Below are positions 45,571 through 55,031 of a DNA stretch of 64,000 nucleotides, piece by piece (position 1 is the first letter of the stretch; every line of letters begins with the position of its first letter). The notes under the pieces are model-generated. The model was not told the origin of the DNA, made no database searches, and was given only the letters and a program-made list of their open reading frames with translations. The stretch comes from Thiotrichales bacterium (GTDB lineage Bacteria > Pseudomonadota > Gammaproteobacteria > HK1). The stretch is taken from contig JAPOSC010000056.1 of NCBI GenBank assembly GCA_026709935.1, positions 21,674-85,673 on the forward strand. Direction: 5' to 3'. Both the position numbers and the translations under genes were made by a program.

Positions 45571-46551
45571 TCAGGCCACCGCCTCGCCCGCCGCCTGCCG
45601 GTCCGCGTGATAGGAGGAGCGCACCAGCGGGCCGCTCGCGACGTTGTCGAACCCCAGGGCGCGCGCTTCCGCCGCCAGCGCCTCGAACTCGGCCGGTTCC
45701 CAGAAGCGCTCGACTGCAAGATGGTGGCGGCTCGGCTGGAGGTACTGGCCGATGGTCAGCATCTCGCACCCGTGGCGGCGCAGATCGCGCATCACCGCCA
45801 CGATCTCGTCGCGGGTCTCCCCGAGCCCGACCATCAGCCCCGACTTGGTCGGCACCCCGGGGTGCCCGGCCTTGAAGCGTTCCAGAAGGTCGAGGGACCA
45901 CTCGTAGTCCGATCCGGGCCGCGCCTGGCGGTACAGCCGCGGCACGGTCTCCAGGTTGTGGTTGAACACATCCGGCGGAGACTCGGCGAGACACGCGAGC
46001 GCGGCGTCCATCCGACCGCGGAAATCGGGCACGAGGATTTCGATGCGGGTGCCGGGGCTCGCCCGGCGCACCTCGCGCACGCAGGCCGCGAAATGGCCGG
46101 CCCCGCCGTCGCGGAGATCGTCGCGGTCGACGGAGGTGATCACCACATAGCGCAACCCGAGCACTCCGATCGCCTCCGCCAGATGCCCCGGCTCGTCCGG
46201 ATCGAGAGGCTTCGGGCGGCCATGCGCCACATCGCAGAACGGACAGCGGCGGGTACACAGATCGCCCATGATCATGAACGTCGCGGTCCCGTGGGAGAAG
46301 CACTCCCCGAGATTCGGGCAGGAGGCTTCCTCGCACACGCTGTGCAGGCCCTGCTCCCGCAGCAGCCGCTTGACCCGCGACACGGCGGGGCCGACCGGCG
46401 CCCGAACCCGGATCCAGGGCGGCTTCTTCGGCAAGGGTCCCTCGGTCGGAATCACCTTCACGGGGATGCGGGAGGTCTTGTCGCGCCCGCGCATCTCGCG
46501 GGTCGGACGCGGCGGCGTGATGGGGGTCGGGGTGGGGATCGGGGTGGTCAT
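45571..46551 (-). CDS. lipA: lipoyl synthase
   Basis: A 326-residue radical-SAM enzyme that inserts sulfur into octanoyl groups to make lipoate on E2-type proteins. The radical-SAM cluster is [10 protein letters not shown], and the auxiliary cluster is from [26 protein letters not shown] and [10 protein letters not shown] are typical; the C-terminal Ser of RSSY ligates the auxiliary cluster. The ATG at 46551 follows a Pro/Thr-rich start ([14 protein letters not shown]). The target lipoyl domains lie close by in aceF and lpdA. The stop abuts a palindromic repeat. Confidence 0.95.
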   Translation of the reverse strand: MTTPIPTPTPITPPRPTREMRGRDKTSRIPVKVIPTEGPLPKKPPWIRVRAPVGPAVSRVKRLLREQGLHSVCEEASCPNLGECFSHGTATFMIMGDLCTRRCPFCDVAHGRPKPLDPDEPGHLAEAIGVLGLRYVVITSVDRDDLRDGGAGHFAACVREVRRASPGTRIEILVPDFRGRMDAALACLAESPPDVFNHNLETVPRLYRQARPGSDYEWSLDLLERFKAGHPGVPTKSGLMVGLGETRDEIVAVMRDLRRHGCEMLTIGQYLQPSRHHLAVERFWEPAEFEALAAEARALGFDNVASGPLVRSSYHADRQAAGEAVA

Positions 46552-46600
46552 GGGTACAGTATACGGCGCTTCGGGGAGCACAGCCCCGATGCGGAGCCCA

Positions 46601-47245
46601 TCACGATCCCCGGAGCCGACCCTCGCGCCCGTCCCACCGGTTCACGACGGCGCAGAACAGCTCCGCCGTCTTCTCCGCGTCGTAGATGGCCGAATGGGCG
46701 TCTCGTGCGTCCCACTCCAGACCCGCCGCCTGCACCGCCCGCGCCAGTACCGTCTGACCGACGGCGAGTCCGCCCAGGGTGGCGGTGTCGAAGGTCGTGA
46801 ACGGATGGAAGGGGTTGCGCTTGAACGCGGTGCGCTTGACCGCCGCGTTCAGGAACGACAGATCGAACGCGGGGTTGTGCCCCACGAGCACCGCCCGGGT
46901 GCAGTCGTGGGCGCGCACCGCCCTGCGCACCGGATCGAGCACGAGCCGCAGCGCCTCCCGTTCGGGCCTGGCGTTGCGCAGCGGGTGGTCGGGGATGATG
47001 CCGTTGAACTCCAGGGCCTTGGGGTCGATCCTGGCGCCCGGGAAGGGCTCGACGTGGGTCGAGTGGGTGGCCTCGATCCGCCACCGGCCGTCGTCGTCGA
47101 TGTCCAGCAACACCACCGCGATCTCCAGCAGCGCGTCGGTCGCGGCGTCGAATCCGCCGGTCTCGACGTCCACCGCCACCGGGAGGTAGCCACGAAACCG
47201 ACCCGCGATGCCCCGCGCCGGCGCGTTCACGCCAGGAGACACCAT
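46601..47245 (-). CDS. rnt: ribonuclease T
   Basis: A 214-residue DEDD-family 3' exonuclease that trims tRNA and other stable RNA ends. Catalytic acidic residues appear in [11 protein letters not shown] (Asp, Glu), [12 protein letters not shown] (Asp) and [14 protein letters not shown] (His, Asp). Basic patches such as [14 protein letters not shown] match the RNase T substrate-binding segment. The start at 47245 overlaps the end of pyrC by 19 bases, so the two are coupled; this pyrC-rnt order is found in other gammaproteobacteria. The length equals that of E. coli RNase T. Confidence 0.93.
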   Translation of the reverse strand: MVSPGVNAPARGIAGRFRGYLPVAVDVETGGFDAATDALLEIAVVLLDIDDDGRWRIEATHSTHVEPFPGARIDPKALEFNGIIPDHPLRNARPEREALRLVLDPVRRAVRAHDCTRAVLVGHNPAFDLSFLNAAVKRTAFKRNPFHPFTTFDTATLGGLAVGQTVLARAVQAAGLEWDARDAHSAIYDAEKTAELFCAVVNRWDGREGRLRGS

Positions 47246-48261
47246 TCCACCCGGTCCCCGCCCCGAAATGGCACCAGCACATCGCCACCGATGGGCATCT
47301 CCTCCGGGACCGACCAGGGCTCGCGCCGCAGCGCGATCGTCTCCCGGTTCGGCGCCAGACCGTAGAACGCCGGGCCGTTGCGTGATGCGAACGCCTCCAG
47401 CGCGCCGAGCGCACCGGCGCGATCGAACACCTCCGCATAGAGCTCGATCCCCGCATGCGCGGTGTACAGCCCGGCGCAACCGCATGCGGATTCCTTGGCG
47501 TGGCGGGGATGCGGCGCGGAGTCCGTGCCCAGGAAGAAGCGCCGGTCGCCACCCGTCGCGGCGTCCACCAGGGCCGCCCGATGACGTTCCCGCTTGAGCA
47601 CCGGAAGGCAGTAGTGGTGGGGACGCAGCCCGCCCTCGAAGAGTGCGTTGCGGTTGAGCAGCAGGTGATGGGCGGTGATCGTCGCCGCCACACCATCGCG
47701 GGCGCCGCGGACGAACTCGACCCCGTCGGCGGTAGTCACATGCTCCAGGACGACCTTCAGGCCGGGGAATCGTTCCACGAGCGGGGCGAGGGTGCGTTCG
47801 ATGAAGACCCGCTCGCGATCGAAGACATCGACGTCCCCGCCAGTGACCTCCCCGTGCACCATCAGGGCGAGTCCGTACTCCTGCATCGCATCGAGCGCCG
47901 GCACGCAGCGTTCGAGGTCCGTCACCCCGTGCGCAGAGTTCGTGGTCGCCCCGGACGGATAGAGCTTCACGCCGAGCACCCGTCCGCTCGCCGCGGCGCG
48001 GCGGATCTCCCCGGCGCCGGTCTCGTCGGTGAGGTACAGGGTCATCAGCGGCTCGAACGAGGCACCGGCGGGCACTGCGGCGAGGATCCGGTCCCGATAC
48101 GCAAGCGCCGCCGCGGTCGTGGTCACCGGCGGGGAAAGGTTCGGCATCGCCACCGCCCGCGCAAACCGCGCCGCGCTCGCGGGCACCACGTCGGCCAGCA
48201 CCGCCCCGTCGCGGAAGTGCGCATGCCAGTCGTCGGGGCGGATCAGAATGAGCTCGTCCAT
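47227..48261 (-). CDS. pyrC: dihydroorotase
   Basis: A 344-residue class II dihydroorotase of pyrimidine synthesis. The metal-binding start is RPDDWHAHFRDG, the carbamylated Lys lies in GVKLYPSGATTNS, and further ligands are in MVHGEVT, LEHVTTADG, TITAHHLLLNRN and FLGTDSAPHPRHAKE. The C-terminus ends with [13 protein letters not shown]. The ATG at 48261 is the natural start (MDELILIRPDDWH). It precedes rnt with overlap. Confidence 0.96.
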   Translation of the reverse strand: MDELILIRPDDWHAHFRDGAVLADVVPASAARFARAVAMPNLSPPVTTTAAALAYRDRILAAVPAGASFEPLMTLYLTDETGAGEIRRAAASGRVLGVKLYPSGATTNSAHGVTDLERCVPALDAMQEYGLALMVHGEVTGGDVDVFDRERVFIERTLAPLVERFPGLKVVLEHVTTADGVEFVRGARDGVAATITAHHLLLNRNALFEGGLRPHHYCLPVLKRERHRAALVDAATGGDRRFFLGTDSAPHPRHAKESACGCAGLYTAHAGIELYAEVFDRAGALGALEAFASRNGPAFYGLAPNRETIALRREPWSVPEEMPIGGDVLVPFRGGDRVEWCLLA

Positions 48262-48536
48262 CGTTCAGGCCCTCGGGTGGCCATCCCGCCCCCACCTCGA
48301 AACGGCATCGGAGCCGGGCGAGGCTCATCTTATCAGTGCGCCGGCGCCGGAGACGGCCGATCGAGTCCGGCGATGCATCGGATATACTCCGGCCTCATGA
48401 TTCGGCCGTCGTCCCGCATCCCCGGCACGCCATGGGATATCGCATGGAACGCCGCACGGGACGCCGGCTCGGCCCAGCGGCGTCCGACGCCGATCGCAGG
48501 TTCCTCCGTCCCGTTCCGTCCCGAGGAGCGCACCCG

Positions 48537-51221
48537 ATGACCGCCAGTCCGCAGACGCCCGACATCGATTCCGCCGAGACCCGGGACTGGATCGAATCGA
48601 TCCAGTCCGTCATCGAGCGCGACGGCACCGAACGCGCCCATTTCCTTCTCACGTCGGTCATGAACCACGCGCGCGAGAGCGGCGCGAGTCTGCCGTTCTC
48701 GGTCAACACCCCCTACATCAACACCATCCCCGAGTCGCGCTCCGAGCACACCCCGGGCGACGCGGCCATCGAGTGGCGCATCCGCTCGCTCATCCGGTGG
48801 AATGCGCTGGCGATGGTGGTGCAGGCGAACCGCCGCTCGAGCGAGCTCGGCGGCCACATCGCGAGCTTCGCCTCCGCCGCGACCCTCTACGATGTCGGCT
48901 TCAACCACTTCTGGCACGCCCCGAACGAAGCCCACGGCGGCGACCTCATCTACATGCAGGGCCACTCCGCGCCCGGGATCTACGCGCGCGCCTTCCTCGA
49001 AGGCCGCATCACCGAAGATCACCTGCACCGGTTCCGCCAGGAGGCCGGCGGCGACGGGCTCTCCTCCTATCCCCACCCCTGGCTCATGCCCGATTTCTGG
49101 CAGTTCCCCACGGTATCGATGGGGCTCGGGCCCATCATGGCCATCTACCAGGCCCGGTTCATGAAGTACCTGCACAACCGGGGGCTGCTCGACACCTCGC
49201 CGCGCAAGGTCTGGGCGTTCATGGGCGACGGGGAGATGGACGAGCCGGAGGCGCTCGGCGCCATCACCCTCGCCTCGCGCGAAAAGCTCGACAACCTCGT
49301 CTTCGTCGTCAACTGCAACCTCCAGCGGCTCGATGGCCCGGTGCGCGGCAACGGCAAGATCATCCAGGAGCTGGAAGCCGCGTTCCGCGGGGCGGGATGG
49401 AACGTGCTGAAGGTGATCTGGGGCTCGTACTGGGATCCGCTCCTGCACCTCGACACCAAGGGGCTGCTGCGCAAGCGCATGGAGGAGGCGGTCGACGGCG
49501 AGTACCAGAACTTCAAGGCCAAGGGCGGCGCCTACACCCGGGAGCACTTCTTCGGGAAGTACCCGGAGCTGAAGAAGATGGTCTCGAACCTGTCGGACGA
49601 GGACATCTGGCGGCTGAACCGCGGCGGCCACGACCCACACAAGGTCTATGCCGCCTACGCCGAGGCGGTCCGGCACACCGGCGCCCCGACGGTCATCCTC
49701 GCCAAGACCGTGAAGGGCTACGGGATGGGGGAAGCGGGCGAGGGGCAGAACATCACCCACCAGCAGAAGAAGATGGGCGAAGACGCGCTCAAGGCGTTCC
49801 GCGACCGGTTCAACATTCCCATCTCGGACGACGAAATCGCGGACGCGCCGTTCTACCGTCCCCCCGACGACAGCCCCGAGATCCGGTACATGCACGAGCG
49901 CCGCGAGCGGCTCGGCGGGTACCTGCCCCAGCGCCGGCGCAAGGCCGAACCGCTCGCGATTCCGGATCTCTCCGCGTTCGATGCGCTGCTCAAGGGCAGC
50001 GGCGAGCGCGAGATATCCACCACCATGGCCTTCGTGCGCATCCTCACCGCGCTCACCCGCGACCGGAACGTCGGGCGCTTCGTGGTGCCCATCGTCCCCG
50101 ACGAGGCGCGCACCTTCGGCATGGAGGGACTCTTCCGCCAGCTCGGGATCTACTCCGACAAGGGCCAGCTCTACGAGCCGCAGGACGCCGACCAGCTCAT
50201 GTTCTACCGCGAGGCGCGCGACGGGCAGATCCTGGAGGAAGGCATCAACGAGGCCGGCGCGACAAGCTCCTGGATCGCCGCCGCCACCGCCTATTCCAAC
50301 CACGGGGTCAACATGATCCCGTTCTACATCTTCTACTCGATGTTCGGGTTCCAGCGCATCGGCGATCTGGCGTGGGCGGCGGGCGACATGCAGGCGAGGG
50401 GCTTCCTCGTCGGCGGCACCGCCGGACGCACCACGCTCGCCGGCGAAGGGCTCCAGCACGACGACGGACACAGCCACATCATCGCCTCGACCATCCCGAA
50501 CTGTGTCTCCTACGACCCCACGTTCGCCTACGAACTTGCGATCATCATCCACCACGGTCTGAAGCGGATGTTCTCCGAGCAGGAGAGCGTCTTCTACTAC
50601 CTCACGGTGATGAACGAGAACTATCCGCAGCCGGAGATGCCGGCCGGCTGCGAGGAAGGCATCCTGAAGGGCATGTACCTGGTGCGCGAGGGGGCGACGA
50701 CGCCGAAGAAGGCGAAGGACAAGCGCCCGCGGATTCAGCTCATGGGGAGTGGCACCATCCTGCGCGAGGTCCTCGCCGCCGCGGAGCTCCTGGAGGCGGA
50801 CTTCGAGGTGGACGCCGACGTATGGAGCGCCACGAGCTTCACCGAGCTTCGCCGCGACGGCATGGCGGTGGAGCGGTGGAACCGGCTGCACCCGACCGAG
50901 GCGCCACGACGGAGCTACCTGGAGCAGTGCATCGAGCCGCGCACCGGCCCGGTGGTGGCGGCCTCCGACTACATGCGCCTGTTCGCCGACCAGATCCGGC
51001 CGTGGATGCACCGGCGCTTCGTCACCCTCGGCGCCGACGGCTTCGGGCGCAGCGACATGCGCTCCCGGCTGCGGCGGTTCTTCGAGGTCGACCGGTTCCA
51101 CGTGGCTGTCACCGCGCTGAAGGCCCTGGCCGACGAGGGCGAGATCGGCTCCCAGGTGGTCGCCGGCGCCATCGACCGGTACAACATCGACCCGGACCTG
51201 CCGGACCCCTGGACCCGGTGA
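48537..51221 (+). CDS. aceE: pyruvate dehydrogenase E1 component, homodimeric type
   Basis: An 894-residue thiamine diphosphate enzyme that decarboxylates pyruvate and passes the acetyl group to lipoyl-E2. The N-terminus ends NTPYINTIP and EHTPGDAAIEWRIRSLIRWN. The cofactor motif is WAFMGDGEMDEPEALGAI to VFVVNCNLQRLDGPVRGN. Later landmarks are VKGYGMGEAGEGQNITHQQK, ARTFGMEGLFRQLGIYS and GRTTLAGEGLQHDDGHSHI. GAGGAG stands eight bases before the ATG at 48537. It leads the aceE-aceF-lpdA series. Length matches the E. coli enzyme. Confidence 0.97.
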   Translation: MTASPQTPDIDSAETRDWIESIQSVIERDGTERAHFLLTSVMNHARESGASLPFSVNTPYINTIPESRSEHTPGDAAIEWRIRSLIRWNALAMVVQANRRSSELGGHIASFASAATLYDVGFNHFWHAPNEAHGGDLIYMQGHSAPGIYARAFLEGRITEDHLHRFRQEAGGDGLSSYPHPWLMPDFWQFPTVSMGLGPIMAIYQARFMKYLHNRGLLDTSPRKVWAFMGDGEMDEPEALGAITLASREKLDNLVFVVNCNLQRLDGPVRGNGKIIQELEAAFRGAGWNVLKVIWGSYWDPLLHLDTKGLLRKRMEEAVDGEYQNFKAKGGAYTREHFFGKYPELKKMVSNLSDEDIWRLNRGGHDPHKVYAAYAEAVRHTGAPTVILAKTVKGYGMGEAGEGQNITHQQKKMGEDALKAFRDRFNIPISDDEIADAPFYRPPDDSPEIRYMHERRERLGGYLPQRRRKAEPLAIPDLSAFDALLKGSGEREISTTMAFVRILTALTRDRNVGRFVVPIVPDEARTFGMEGLFRQLGIYSDKGQLYEPQDADQLMFYREARDGQILEEGINEAGATSSWIAAATAYSNHGVNMIPFYIFYSMFGFQRIGDLAWAAGDMQARGFLVGGTAGRTTLAGEGLQHDDGHSHIIASTIPNCVSYDPTFAYELAIIIHHGLKRMFSEQESVFYYLTVMNENYPQPEMPAGCEEGILKGMYLVREGATTPKKAKDKRPRIQLMGSGTILREVLAAAELLEADFEVDADVWSATSFTELRRDGMAVERWNRLHPTEAPRRSYLEQCIEPRTGPVVAASDYMRLFADQIRPWMHRRFVTLGADGFGRSDMRSRLRRFFEVDRFHVAVTALKALADEGEIGSQVVAGAIDRYNIDPDLPDPWTR

Positions 51222-51234
51222 GGAGGACGCGCGC

Positions 51235-52806
51235 GTGACCGAGCTGACCGAAGTGCGGGTACCCGACATCGGCGATTTCTCCGACGTGCCGGTGATCGAG
51301 GTTCTGGTCGAGGTCGGAGATCGCATCCGCACCGAGGATCCGCTCGTCACCCTGGAGAGCGACAAGGCCACGATGGACGTTCCGGCCCCGGCCGCGGGCG
51401 TGGTGCGCGAGCTTTCGGTGACGGTGGGAGACAGCGTGTCCCAAGGCTCGGTCCTGCTCCGCATCGAGACCGAAGGCGCGGCGGACGCGGCGGAAGGCAG
51501 CGGGGCCACCGGGACCGCCGGGGCCACCACCGATCACCGGGCTCCGGCGGGAGACCGCGGGGTCGAGTCGACCGGCCAACAAGACGGCGCGGGAGGCGAT
51601 GGGCCCGGTTCGGTCGGACACCGGGACCCGACGACGGCCGCGGATGAACCCGCTGCCGCCGAATCCACCGCGGGCGCCACCCCGGCGCGAAGCCGCGACA
51701 CCGGGGACATCGGCGGCGGCGACGCCACGGACCGGACGCCGACCCCGGTGGGGGCGGCGACCGAAACCGCCTCGACCGACGCCGGATCGTCAGTAACCGG
51801 GGCCTCGGCCCCGGACCCGCGGGCGCCGCAGGGCCGACCTTCCCCGACCGCGGCGCTCGCGCCCGAATCGGCCCCACGCGCGGCCTCCCACGCCACCCCC
51901 GCGATGCGGCGCTACGCCCGCGAACTCGGCGTCGATCTCGCAAAGGTGAAGGGCACCGGCCGCAAGGGGCGAATCCTGCGCGAGGACATCAGCGGCTTCG
52001 TGAAGAAGGCTCTGTCCGCCCCGGCCTCAGCCCCGACCTTGGCCACGGCGACAGCCCCCGTCGAGGGGGGCGGCATCCCGCCCGTCCCCGCCGTGGACTT
52101 CTCCCGCTTCGGCGAAATCGAGACGCGTCCGCTCCCGCGCATCAAGCGCATCTCGGGGCCGCACCTGCACCGCTCATGGCTGAACGTTCCACACGTCACC
52201 AACCACGACGAGGCCGACGTGACGGACCTCGAAGCGTTCCGCCGGTCCATCAAGGACGAAGCGGCGGCGGCCGGGGCGCGCATCACCCTCCTCGCCTTCG
52301 TGACGAGAGCGGTCGCGGCCACGCTCGGCGAGTTTCCGACCTTCAACGCGTCGCTCTCCCCCGATGGCGACGCCATCATTCTGAAGAAGTACGTCCACAT
52401 CGGCATCGCGGTGGACACCCCGAACGGACTGATGGTGCCGGTACTGCGCGACGCCGACCGCAGGGGCGTGTACGACCTCGCGCGGGAGATGGCCGAGCTC
52501 GGCGCGCGGGCGCGCGAAGGCGGGCTCAAGCCCACCGACATGCAGGGTGGCACGTTCACGATATCGAGCCTCGGGGGCATCGGGGGCACCGCCTTCACAC
52601 CGATCATCAACGCCCCGGAGGTCGCGATCCTGGGACTTTCCCGGTCACGCATGGCCCCGGTATGGGACGGCGCCGCGTTCCAGCCGCGCCTGATGCTCCC
52701 GCTTGATCTGTCCTGGGATCACCGCGTGGTGGACGGCGCCGAGGCGGCCCGCTTCCTCACGCACCTCGCCCGGCTGCTCGCCGACGTGCGGCGGCTGCTG
52801 CTGTAG
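51235..52806 (+). CDS. aceF: dihydrolipoamide acetyltransferase (E2 of pyruvate dehydrogenase)
   Basis: A 523-residue E2 with one lipoyl domain (about 5-77, lipoyl Lys44 in TLESDKATMDVP), then a Gly/Ala/Thr/Pro linker of about 130 residues. The E1/E3-binding domain follows (about 220-260, HATPAMRRYARELGVDLAKV then GTGRKGRILREDI), and the catalytic core from about 290 (RIKRISGPHLHRSWLNVPHV to DHRVVDGAEAARFL, with the active His). E. coli has three lipoyl domains; one is common elsewhere. The GTG at 51235 is 13 bases after aceE, with GAGGAGG in front. Confidence 0.96.
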   Translation: MTELTEVRVPDIGDFSDVPVIEVLVEVGDRIRTEDPLVTLESDKATMDVPAPAAGVVRELSVTVGDSVSQGSVLLRIETEGAADAAEGSGATGTAGATTDHRAPAGDRGVESTGQQDGAGGDGPGSVGHRDPTTAADEPAAAESTAGATPARSRDTGDIGGGDATDRTPTPVGAATETASTDAGSSVTGASAPDPRAPQGRPSPTAALAPESAPRAASHATPAMRRYARELGVDLAKVKGTGRKGRILREDISGFVKKALSAPASAPTLATATAPVEGGGIPPVPAVDFSRFGEIETRPLPRIKRISGPHLHRSWLNVPHVTNHDEADVTDLEAFRRSIKDEAAAAGARITLLAFVTRAVAATLGEFPTFNASLSPDGDAIILKKYVHIGIAVDTPNGLMVPVLRDADRRGVYDLAREMAELGARAREGGLKPTDMQGGTFTISSLGGIGGTAFTPIINAPEVAILGLSRSRMAPVWDGAAFQPRLMLPLDLSWDHRVVDGAEAARFLTHLARLLADVRRLLL

Positions 52807-52976
52807 CAATGGAGCCGAGCCCTCTCCTGCGTGCGGATACCCGCAACGCCACCGAGCTTCCGATGTCGGAAGCGGAAAGACCGGAGCGGACAGCAACGCA
52901 TTCGAGAAGATCCTGATACCGCCAGAATCCTGATATCACCTCCAGGGCACTGCCAAGGGCACCGAGCATTCGCGAC

Positions 52977-54896
52977 ATGACCGATCCGATTACCATTCCA
53001 GTTCCCGACATCGGTGACTTCAGCGACATTCCGGTCATCGACGTGCTGGTCGCTCCCGGCGATCGGGTCGAAGTCGAGACGCCGCTCGTCACCCTGGAGA
53101 GCGACAAGGCGACGATGGACGTACCGTCGCCGCACGCCGGCACCGTCGAATCAGTGCTGGTCGCGGTCGGGGACACGGTGTCGGAGGGTGCGCCGCTCGT
53201 GACCGTGGCCCCCGAGCACACTTCTTCCGGGCGCGAAGCGGCGGAGGCCGGCCCGGACAACAACTTGGACAACGACTCGGTGGCCGGAGCCGGTACGCCT
53301 CCGCGTAATGCGACGGAATCCGACACTGGCGGCGATGGCGCGGACCGAGACCACCCCAATCCACCCGCGGCCCCGACAACTATCGTCTCCGCGACGGAGG
53401 CCCCCACCACACCGACAGCACCCGAAGCGCCGGCAACCATCGCTCCCGCGACAACGGGATCCGCGGACATCGAGGCCGACATCGAAGCGGAAGTCGTGGT
53501 GCTCGGCGCAGGTCCCGGCGGCTATACCGCCGCCTTCCGCGCCGCCGATCTGGGGCTCCGCACGGTGCTGGTCGAGCGGTACCCGACGCTCGGGGGGGTG
53601 TGCCTCAACGTCGGGTGCATCCCGTCGAAGGCCCTGCTCCACGCCGCCGCGGTCATCGACGGCGCGGGCGAGATGGCGGCCCACGGCATCGACTTCGGGT
53701 CGCCCTCGATCGACATCGCGAAGCTCGCGGGCTGGAAGAACAAGGTGGTCGGGCGGCTCACCCACGGGCTCGCGGGCCTCGCGAAGCAGCGCAAGGTCCA
53801 AGTGGTGCAGGGCGCCGGCACCTTCTCCGCGCCACATCGCCTGCGCGTCGAGACCCCCGAGGGCACCAGGGAAATCGCCTTCGAGCGCGCGATCATCGCG
53901 GCCGGTTCGCAGGCGGTCGCGCTTGCGGGCTTCCCCAACGACGACCCTCGGCTGATGGATTCGACCGACGCCCTCGGACTCGACGAGGTGCCGGAGCGCC
54001 TGCTGGTCATCGGCGGCGGCATCATCGGGCTGGAGATGGCGACCGTGTACGCGGCGCTCGGTTCGCGGGTGAGCGTGGTCGAGCTGATGGACGGACTCAT
54101 CCCCGGCTGCGACCGCGACCTCGTCAAGCCGCTGGAGAAGCGCATCCGCGCCCGCTACGAAGCCATCCGGGTCTCGACCCGGGTCACCGCGGTCTCGCCG
54201 GAGGATTCGGGGCTTCGCGTCACCTTCGAGGGCGCGAACGGGGACGGACGGTCCGAGGAGGTGTACGACCGGGTGCTCGTCGCGGTCGGCCGGCGCCCGA
54301 ACGGCCACCGCATCGGCGCGGAGAACGCCGGCGTGCACGTCGACGAACGCGGCTTCATCCCGGCCGACCGCCAGCAGCGCACCAACGTCGACCACATCTT
54401 CGCCATCGGCGACATCGCGGGCGAGCCGATGCTCGCTCACAAGGCCACCCACGAGGGCAAGGTGGCGGCCGAGGTGTGCGCCGGCCACAAGGCGAGCTTT
54501 GACGCGCTGACGATCCCGTCCGTGGCGTACACCGACCCGGAGGTCGCATGGACGGGCCTTACCGAGACCGAGGCGCGCGAACAGGGGATCGAGTTCGACA
54601 AGGCAACATTCCCGTGGGCGGCGAGCGGGCGGGCGCTCGGCGTCGGCCGCACCGAGGGGCTGACCAAGGTGCTGTTCGACCGCGACACCGGCCGGCTGCT
54701 CGGTGCCGGCATCGTCGGCCCGCACGCCGGCGACCTCATCGCAGAGGCGACGCTCGCCATCGAGATGGGCGCGGATGCCCGCGACATCGGGCTCACTATC
54801 CATCCCCACCCGACGCTGTCGGAGACGTTCAACTTCGCGGCGGAGATGGTGGAGGGCACGATCACGGACCTCTACGTACCGCGCCGCGGAAGGTAG
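52977..54896 (+). CDS. lpdA: dihydrolipoamide dehydrogenase with N-terminal lipoyl domain (E3)
   Basis: A 639-residue E3. Residues 1-78 are a lipoyl domain nearly matching that of aceF (Lys44 in TLESDKATMDVP). A low-complexity Pro/Ala/Thr linker runs to about 162. The flavoprotein then starts AEVVVLGAGPGGYTAAFRAA, with redox Cys pair GGVCLNVGCIPSKALLH, NAD motif VIGGGIIGLEMATVYAALG, FAIGDIAGEPMLAHKATHEG and catalytic His in IHPHPTLSETF. E3 proteins with a lipoyl domain are known in Neisseria and Ralstonia. It lies 170 bases after aceF; the start ATG is at 52977. Confidence 0.96.
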   Translation: MTDPITIPVPDIGDFSDIPVIDVLVAPGDRVEVETPLVTLESDKATMDVPSPHAGTVESVLVAVGDTVSEGAPLVTVAPEHTSSGREAAEAGPDNNLDNDSVAGAGTPPRNATESDTGGDGADRDHPNPPAAPTTIVSATEAPTTPTAPEAPATIAPATTGSADIEADIEAEVVVLGAGPGGYTAAFRAADLGLRTVLVERYPTLGGVCLNVGCIPSKALLHAAAVIDGAGEMAAHGIDFGSPSIDIAKLAGWKNKVVGRLTHGLAGLAKQRKVQVVQGAGTFSAPHRLRVETPEGTREIAFERAIIAAGSQAVALAGFPNDDPRLMDSTDALGLDEVPERLLVIGGGIIGLEMATVYAALGSRVSVVELMDGLIPGCDRDLVKPLEKRIRARYEAIRVSTRVTAVSPEDSGLRVTFEGANGDGRSEEVYDRVLVAVGRRPNGHRIGAENAGVHVDERGFIPADRQQRTNVDHIFAIGDIAGEPMLAHKATHEGKVAAEVCAGHKASFDALTIPSVAYTDPEVAWTGLTETEAREQGIEFDKATFPWAASGRALGVGRTEGLTKVLFDRDTGRLLGAGIVGPHAGDLIAEATLAIEMGADARDIGLTIHPHPTLSETFNFAAEMVEGTITDLYVPRRGR

Positions 54897-55031
54897 GCTC
54901 CCGGGTCCCGCCCCTTGCGGATGACACGCATGTCGGCGACGACGGTGGTGACGCGAACCGGATGCCGCATCGGTCAGCCGCGCTCCCGGTCGTGCGCCAC
55001 CGAACCTGCCCCGGACGGAGCCTGACCGACG

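Noticed and set aside
48333..51530. Very long open frame on the minus strand antisense to aceE
   Set aside because: Same cause. The aceE frame has full family similarity and a good ribosome site, while the antisense frame has none.
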